From CAZKNJ01 sp964554185 (GTDB taxonomy: Bacteria; 4484-113), in NCBI GenBank assembly GCA_964554185.1, contig CAZKNJ010000001.1, positions 25,267 through 89,266 of the forward strand: a stretch of DNA of 64,000 nt. The letters are read 5' to 3'. The position numbers and the translations under genes were made by a program. Position 1 is the stretch's first letter, and the number at the start of each line of letters is the position of its first letter. Positions 58,980-64,000 of this stretch are shown piece by piece. The notes beneath the pieces were generated by a model. The model ran no database searches, had not been told where the DNA came from, and saw only the letters and a list, made by a program, of their open reading frames with translations.

Positions 58980-61052
58980 ATGAAAAGCATTCTTCTGACC
59001 ATTCTGGTGGCAATCCTGCTCAGCATCGCGGCGCAGGCCAGCCGCTTTGAGGATCTGGCTGGGAGGTCCGCCGAACCCATAGCCGCTGCGCTGGCTCAGG
59101 TGGGGCTAACGCCGGAGGAGGTCACCTTTGACTTCGCGGATATGGGCTTCTATGGCGGCGACCGCTATCGGCTGCAAGCGTTTGACGCGTTCGCAGGGAA
59201 TCCATGGAAGATACCCGGCTACGTCGAGACCTTCCGCCGCAGCGCCTTTGAAAACGCCGCCAATCCGGGGAAGCTCATGCAAGTTGCCCAGGGGCGCACG
59301 GGTAACGCCGTGCGGCTGGGGCTCATCGGCGACCCGCTGGAGCCCTACATCGCGAGGGCGGACGCACTGCCGGCCGGTGAAGCCATGGTTGATTCGATCA
59401 AAGGGCTGTATCAGTATCTTGGCGATGACTTGAGCGCGGACGAGCAGTCGTATCTCACGCAGACCGTCCCTACGGTGCCGGAGCCGGTGGCGAAAGCGGC
59501 GGCGCTCTTCTTCTTCACTTTGCCCGAAGTCCTGGCATACCGCGATGCGGCGCTGTATCCGGTCAGGACGCGGCTGCAGACGCTGGATACGCCCGATGCA
59601 GCGAAGCTGCTCTACGGCTGGATGACGCAGGAGTCGGAGCTGAGCGGTCTGGAAGCGGCCACGCGGGCGTCCGAGATGGACCTGCTCATTGAAGACCTGC
59701 TGGACGAACTTGATTTCAACTACCTGAACACCGGCGCCACGCTGCTGGCCTACGCCGCGGGGAAGGTGCGAGATATGCTCAAGGAGACGCCGCCGACCGG
59801 CGAATACAGCTTCGTTTTTGACACGCCGCTGGGAATGATTGCGCTCAACGGCGCGCAGACCGACAGCTACTCGGCCTTCCTGCCGTACTTGCTGGTGATT
59901 GACACCGGTGGCAATGACGCCTACGCGGGCGGAGCGGCGAACCTGAACCTCGCGAGCCCCGTAAGCGTGACGATTGATCTCTCTGGCGACGACACTTACG
60001 AGAGCACCACGGAGGATGCCCCGTCCTTCGGGGCCGGGGTGTTCGGCTACGGCTATCTCCTGGACTGTGCCGGCAATGACACCTATAAGGCCGTCCACTA
60101 CTCCCAGGGCGCCGGGCTGTTCGGCGTTGGCCTGCTGCTGGACGAAGCCGGCGACGACCACTACTCCGCCGTGACCTCCAGCCAGGCCAGCGGCACCTTC
60201 GGCACCGGCATCCTCTCCGACCTTGCGGGCGCCGACAGCTATGACTGCTACGCCTACTCCCAAGGCTACGGCTTCACCATGGGCGTGGGATTGCTGGTGG
60301 ATCTGCAGGGCGACGACCGCTACACCGCCAACGACGAGGACATCAAGTATCCGTCCGCTCAGTCCCAGGAGCACAACGGCTCGCTCTCCCAGGGCTTCGG
60401 CTTCGGCAAGCGGGGCGACTACAACACCGGCCACTCCTGGGCCGGTGGCGTGGGGATGCTGTTCGACTCGGCGGGTAACGATGGCTACTCCTGTGGCGTT
60501 TTCGGCCAGGGCGCGGGCTACTGGTACGGCGTGGGCATCCTCTCCGACGCCGCCGGCGACGACAGCTACACCGGCCACTGGTATGTCCAGGGCTCCGCCG
60601 CGCACTTCGCTATCGGTATCCTGGATGACGCGGCAGGTAACGACCACTACTTCGCGGATATGAACATGGCGCAGGGCGCGGGTCACGACTTCTCATTGGG
60701 CTTCCTGGTGGAGCGCGCGGGCAATGACACATACGACGCGCCCAACCTATCACTCGGCGGCGGCAACGCCAACGGCATCGGAGTGTTCTGGGATTTCGCC
60801 GGTGACGACACCTACAACGTCTCCGCCGCCACCACCTTTGGCCGCGACAACAACGGCCCGCGTGGCGGCCTGCGCGACTTCATCCGCGGCCTGGGGCTCT
60901 TCATTGACACCGGCGGCAATGACACCTACCCGGCTTCCTACGCCTTCGCCGGCAACAACCGGATGTGGATCCAGCGTAGCACTGACGAGGCCAATCCGCT
61001 GCCCCTCACCGAACTCGGCGCCGGGGTGGATACCGAAGTGCCGATGCCCTGA
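58980..61052 (+). CDS. Secreted protein with 12 GxDxY repeats (beta-solenoid-like)
   Basis: 690 residues, signal peptide (SILLTILVAILLSIAAQA). The first about 300 residues are helical and unrecognised. From about 312 a motif G(N/D)D-x-Y repeats about 12 times, spaced by 23-45 residues, commonly with QGxGxxxGVGxLxDxAGxD between: for example GNDTYKAVHYSQGAG, GDDHYSAVTSSQASG and GDDSYTGHWYVQGSA. The acidic turns recall RTX calcium sites but differ in spacing, so a calcium-binding solenoid is only a hypothesis. ATG at 58980 after GGGAGG; it lies 30 bp after thiE. Confidence 0.75.
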   Translation: MKSILLTILVAILLSIAAQASRFEDLAGRSAEPIAAALAQVGLTPEEVTFDFADMGFYGGDRYRLQAFDAFAGNPWKIPGYVETFRRSAFENAANPGKLMQVAQGRTGNAVRLGLIGDPLEPYIARADALPAGEAMVDSIKGLYQYLGDDLSADEQSYLTQTVPTVPEPVAKAAALFFFTLPEVLAYRDAALYPVRTRLQTLDTPDAAKLLYGWMTQESELSGLEAATRASEMDLLIEDLLDELDFNYLNTGATLLAYAAGKVRDMLKETPPTGEYSFVFDTPLGMIALNGAQTDSYSAFLPYLLVIDTGGNDAYAGGAANLNLASPVSVTIDLSGDDTYESTTEDAPSFGAGVFGYGYLLDCAGNDTYKAVHYSQGAGLFGVGLLLDEAGDDHYSAVTSSQASGTFGTGILSDLAGADSYDCYAYSQGYGFTMGVGLLVDLQGDDRYTANDEDIKYPSAQSQEHNGSLSQGFGFGKRGDYNTGHSWAGGVGMLFDSAGNDGYSCGVFGQGAGYWYGVGILSDAAGDDSYTGHWYVQGSAAHFAIGILDDAAGNDHYFADMNMAQGAGHDFSLGFLVERAGNDTYDAPNLSLGGGNANGIGVFWDFAGDDTYNVSAATTFGRDNNGPRGGLRDFIRGLGLFIDTGGNDTYPASYAFAGNNRMWIQRSTDEANPLPLTELGAGVDTEVPMP

Positions 61053-61068
61053 CCGGCTTGCAGCCCTG

Positions 61069-61077
61069 TGCTAGACT
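61069..61077 (+). promoter_or_regulatory. Extended -10 of hslU, leaderless
   Basis: TGCTAGACT ends 7 nt before ATG 61085, which is thereby favoured over earlier starts. Confidence 0.5.
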
Positions 61078-61084
61078 CTCCGCG

Positions 61085-62485
61085 ATGAGAATCGTGGAAG
61101 ACGGCACTGAACCCGCATACGGCACCGAGCTTACGCCCGCCGAAGTGGTGGCGGAGCTGGATAAATACATCATTGGCCAGGACCAGGCCAAGCGCGCCGT
61201 GGCCGTGGCCATCCGCAACCGCTACCGCCGCGCCCGCGTGCCGGAGAGTCTACGCGACGAGATAATCCCCAAGAACATCCTGATGATCGGCCCCACCGGC
61301 GTAGGCAAGACCGAGGTCGCCCGCCGTCTGGCGCGCCTGATCAAAGCCCCGTTCGTGAAAGTGGAGGCCACCAAGTTCACGGAGATCGGCTATGTCGGCC
61401 GCGATGTAGACAGCATCATCCGCGACCTCACCGAAGTTTCGGTGCGCACCGTGAAGCTGGAGCGGATGCGGGTGCTGTCGGACCGCCTGGCGTCTGCCGC
61501 CGCCTGGCGGGTGGTGGACATTATGCAGCCGCGCCCTTCGCCCGCCGGCCCGATGAAGACGCCCGAGGAGATTGACCGCGAGAAGCAGCGCAGCGCCCAG
61601 TTTGAGCGTGTGCGCGCCAAACTCCACGAGCGCGTGATGAGCGGCGCGATGGACGAACAGAAGGTGCGGGTCAACCTGCCGGAAAGCCAGCCCAAGTTCA
61701 TGCAGGTATTCTCCTCCCAGGGCCTGGAGGAGTTGGGGATGAACCTCCAGGAGATGTTCTCCGATTTCAGCGATAAACCCAAGAAGGAGCGCGAAGTGAC
61801 CGTGGCCGAAGCGCGCCGCCACTTCCTGCAGGAAGAGGTGGAGAAGGAGATTGACCAGGAGAAGGTCCTGCGCGAGGCCATCGAGCGCGTGGAGCAAACC
61901 GGCATCGTCTTCATTGACGAGATTGACAAGATAGCTTACAAGGAAGGCCAGCAGTCCGGCCCCGATGTCTCGCGCGGCGGCGTGCAGCGCGACCTGCTGC
62001 CGCTCGTTGAGGGCAGCACTATCATCACCAAGTACGGCCCGGTGAAGACCAACCACGTCCTCTTCATCGCCGCCGGCGCGTTCAGCGTCACCAAGCCCAG
62101 CGACCTCATCCCCGAGTTCCAGGGGCGCTTCCCGCTGCGCGTGGAGTTTGACTCGTTGTCGGCCGAGGACTTCGGGCGCATCCTGGTGGAGCCGGAAAAC
62201 GCGCTGACGCTCCAGTACCAAGAGCTGCTGGCGACCGATGGCGTCGCGCTCAAGTTCACCAAGACCGGCGTGAAGGCGCTGGCGCAGCTCGCAGCAAAGG
62301 CCAACTCTATGCTGGAAAACATCGGCGCCCGTCGGCTCTACACCATGCTGGAAAAGGTGCTGGAGGAAATCTCCTTTGAGGCGCCCTACGCCGCGCCACG
62401 GTCAGTCACAGTTGACCGCAAGTACGTGGAGTCCCGCGTCGGCGACATCCTCGCGGAGAAGGACCTGGCGGAGTATATTCTGTAG
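61085..62485 (+). CDS. hslU: ATP-dependent protease ATPase subunit HslU
   Basis: 466 residues. LTPAEVVAELDKYIIGQDQAKRAVAVAIRNRYRR, Walker A GPTGVGKTEVARRLA, and KVEATKFTEIGYVGRDVDSIIRDL are HslU-specific, as is the I-domain insert and the closing DLAEYIL tail that docks in HslV. Walker B is in IVFIDEIDK. It unfolds substrates for the HslV peptidase. The hslV gene, usually just upstream, is not in the window. The C-terminal tail is intact, which suggests an HslV exists elsewhere. Confidence 0.95.
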   Translation: MRIVEDGTEPAYGTELTPAEVVAELDKYIIGQDQAKRAVAVAIRNRYRRARVPESLRDEIIPKNILMIGPTGVGKTEVARRLARLIKAPFVKVEATKFTEIGYVGRDVDSIIRDLTEVSVRTVKLERMRVLSDRLASAAAWRVVDIMQPRPSPAGPMKTPEEIDREKQRSAQFERVRAKLHERVMSGAMDEQKVRVNLPESQPKFMQVFSSQGLEELGMNLQEMFSDFSDKPKKEREVTVAEARRHFLQEEVEKEIDQEKVLREAIERVEQTGIVFIDEIDKIAYKEGQQSGPDVSRGGVQRDLLPLVEGSTIITKYGPVKTNHVLFIAAGAFSVTKPSDLIPEFQGRFPLRVEFDSLSAEDFGRILVEPENALTLQYQELLATDGVALKFTKTGVKALAQLAAKANSMLENIGARRLYTMLEKVLEEISFEAPYAAPRSVTVDRKYVESRVGDILAEKDLAEYIL

Positions 62486-62515
62486 GCGGGCAACGCGCTG
62501 GAGCTTCGTGAGAAG

Positions 62516-63817
62516 CTAGTCCGTCCTTGTTGCAGGGGCCTTTACTTCTTTTTCAAGCGCCTTCCTTAGGCGCGAGACACGCTCTCTAATCTTCTGCAGT
62601 TGCTCTTCATCGGTCGGCTCTTCAGATACGACCGCCCCGGAGTCTTGCTTCACGACGGCTCCAGGCTCGTCCATTGCATTGATGGTCAATTCGAGAGCCT
62701 CAATAAGGGGCCCAATCCATTCCTCATGGATTTCAGCCAGCTCCTGTTTCAAGTCTGGTGACGCCTGGGCAGCACTGATAGAAGTAAAGACGAGGAAGAA
62801 AGCGTAGCCTTGATCTTTGTCTTCGTCCTCGGGATACAGGTCCGACAAATGGTCTACAGCGTCCACTGTCAGCAGTACAGTCCCCCAATCTCCTCTCTCG
62901 GATGCGTCAGCGGCTACCATAGCATCGATCATACCGAATGTGCTAAGCGGTTCTGATGAAAGCAGAGCATACCTCGAAGCGGGCTGCCGTGCTGGGCCTT
63001 CAAGCGAATCCAGAGAGCGGATGTAGCTGAACCAAGTCGGCTCTCTGACAAGCCATCCTCGCTTTGACCGTAGGAATCGCTTTAAATAGGGCAGCGCTTG
63101 CTTACTATACTGTTGCCTCTCTGCGTCCGTTGCCTTCAGCCAGATATCTGCACCCCTCTCGCTGACAACAGCCTGGTATGCAGCCTGGATAGCGATCAGT
63201 CTTGAGAAAGCGTCTCGCGGCGCTATTCTTGATGCACGTGCGAGAATCTCGGCATGCGCTTGGTGGAGCGTCTCCATGAAGTCTCTTGAGAAAGCAGGTT
63301 CCTCGCCCTCAGAAAGGGCATACCGCAACTGCTCTCTTGATATCACTAGTGCCAGAAGAAGGAGGTGTGGCCTATCCGTGAGTTTGTTGAGGAACTCTGG
63401 GCTGATGTATGGCGTGAGGAACTGCTCAGTAAACTCGGGTTGTTCGTAGTTCTGAAACCACCAGACCATGTAGAGCATTATCTCGGGACAAGTGCTCGGG
63501 TTGTTAAGGATTTCATATGCCTTGTCGCGGAGGTCCTTTGGTGCCGTTTGATCGGAGAGGTCGTCAAAGGTGGAATTGGGATTGTCCAGAAAGTCATCCC
63601 ACCACTTCGAGACCCAGCTCCTAGTTTCATCCATGAATTGCAGCACATCATCCGGCAACAATACCACTGTGGTCTTCGGCTCGGTGGGCGTTATGATGCG
63701 ATACCCAAGAAGAGATACAGCGCTCTCTCCGTCAAGTTCGCGCAGTGGCACTAAACAAAGCACGGCTGCGAGCGCGAAGACAATCAGAATGGAGATTGCT
63801 ACATTCCGCAGCTTCAC
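62516..63817 (-). CDS. Membrane-anchored protein of unknown function
   Basis: 433 residues with an N-terminal helix (VAISILIVFALAAVLCLVPL) and the rest outside, mostly helical with many Trp, Glu and Leu (SWVSKWWDDFLDNP, LLLALVISREQLRYAL, LLTVDAVDHLSDLYPEDEDKDQGYAFFLVF). The acidic C-terminal part looks like a coiled coil (LQKIRERVSRLRKALEKEV). No family recognised. Base composition looks AT-richer than its neighbours, as with the 45281 gene. GTG start; an extended -10 ends 9 nt upstream. Confidence 0.6.
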   Translation of the reverse strand: MKLRNVAISILIVFALAAVLCLVPLRELDGESAVSLLGYRIITPTEPKTTVVLLPDDVLQFMDETRSWVSKWWDDFLDNPNSTFDDLSDQTAPKDLRDKAYEILNNPSTCPEIMLYMVWWFQNYEQPEFTEQFLTPYISPEFLNKLTDRPHLLLLALVISREQLRYALSEGEEPAFSRDFMETLHQAHAEILARASRIAPRDAFSRLIAIQAAYQAVVSERGADIWLKATDAERQQYSKQALPYLKRFLRSKRGWLVREPTWFSYIRSLDSLEGPARQPASRYALLSSEPLSTFGMIDAMVAADASERGDWGTVLLTVDAVDHLSDLYPEDEDKDQGYAFFLVFTSISAAQASPDLKQELAEIHEEWIGPLIEALELTINAMDEPGAVVKQDSGAVVSEEPTDEEQLQKIRERVSRLRKALEKEVKAPATRTD

Positions 63818-63826
63818 AACAGGATG

Positions 63827-63835
63827 ATTGTAACA
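63827..63835 (-). promoter_or_regulatory. Extended -10 of the gene at 62516-63817
   Basis: Minus-strand TGTTACAAT, 9 nt before GTG 63817. Confidence 0.45.
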
Positions 63836-63843
63836 CGGCGCCG

Positions 63844-64000
63844 CTACGGGAGGTTATCAAGAAACTGCGTGATCGCGGCCGCATACTCCTTCCTGCCCAC
63901 CACAGACACATCGTTGTGCCCCGCGCCGGGGATGAATAGAACTGCCTTGGGCTCATTCGCGGCAGCGTACAAACGCCGGGCGTAGTACGGCGGGACGGTA
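63844..64000 (-). CDS. C-terminal end of an alpha/beta hydrolase (5' end outside window)
   Basis: 52 codons are visible, ending in TAG. The residues VPPYYARRLYAAANEPKAV, then VLFIPGAGHNDV and the end FLDNLP match the last part of alpha/beta hydrolases of the BEM46/dienelactone type, with H in GAGHND as the catalytic histidine. The nucleophile and acid lie outside. The stop is 26 bp upstream of the next gene on the same strand. Confidence 0.7.
   Translation of the reverse strand, partial: TVPPYYARRLYAAANEPKAVLFIPGAGHNDVSVVGRKEYAAAITQFLDNLP

Noticed and set aside
59106..60686. A 526-codon frame antisense to the GxDxY repeat gene
   Set aside because: Its Val/Gly-rich repeats come from reading the opposite strand of the repeats; no start signal is present.
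59900..60960. CRISPR-like or tandem DNA repeats
   Set aside because: The repeat is at protein level (GxDxY) inside one frame with varied DNA; no constant direct repeat with spacers.
59900..60960. Classical RTX calcium repeats
   Set aside because: The GGxGxDxUx nonapeptide spacing is not kept; units are spaced by 23-45 residues.
61085..62485. ClpX instead of HslU
   Set aside because: No N-terminal zinc domain, and the KVEATKFTEIGYVGRDVDSIIRDL region and I-domain are HslU-specific.

Overview
This is a 64 kb piece of a GC-rich bacterial chromosome, probably from an uncultured lineage. A run of exactly 100 N at 46872-46971 marks a scaffold join, so this is a draft or metagenome assembly. Arabinose-5-phosphate isomerase (kdsD/kpsF type), Kdo transferase (waaA) and several lipoproteins point to a diderm with LPS-type Kdo chemistry. 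Repair is of the AddAB type. I cannot name the phylum from the sequence.

Layout. 1-2557: end of an RseB/LolA-like protein, a membrane-tethered Ser/Thr kinase, and a response regulator fused to an RsbW-like ATPase. 2691-13186: a compact, one-direction virion gene cluster with portal, capsid, connectors, tail tube, tail-tip proteins, holin-like protein and amidase. No terminase, protease, integrase or replication gene is visible. 13183-21721: PHP phosphoesterase, two different tRNA nucleotidyltransferase-family genes, a XRE/S24-like regulator, an orphan oligopeptide ABC ATPase and a NadE-like protein. 21761-26882: rimP-nusA-ylxR-infB plus a nucleotidyltransferase, behind an attenuator-like hairpin. 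26879-31283: waaA, a double GT2 glycosyltransferase and kdsD. 31293-35095: a cohesin-like lipoprotein and an M6 metalloprotease with a dockerin-like loop. 35171-41646: addBA. 41696-53802: leuS, comEA-like, DUF167, rpmB, a pseudopilin-like gene, hypE (cut by the gap), tilS, GNAT, UbiA-type prenyltransferase, acyl-CoA dehydrogenase, small secreted proteins and a CaCA exchanger. 53804-64000: phosphodiester glycosidase-like protein, TIM-barrel isomerase, F420-ligase-like protein, aroE, thiE, a GxDxY repeat protein, hslU, and the end of an alpha/beta hydrolase.

Two patterns run through the whole window. First, about 17 genes have a -10 box, often an extended TGN-TATAAT, ending 6-9 nt before the start codon, which implies widespread leaderless mRNAs. 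Other genes, including most of the virion genes, have clear Shine-Dalgarno sites. Second, packing is very tight: four of ten convergent gene pairs share a CTAG in which both stop codons overlap. One of these joins the last virion gene to a host gene, which suggests the virion cluster is an old, fixed resident rather than a recent prophage.

No stretch over 300 bases lacks a gene. I saw no rRNA, tRNA, CRISPR array or insertion sequence.
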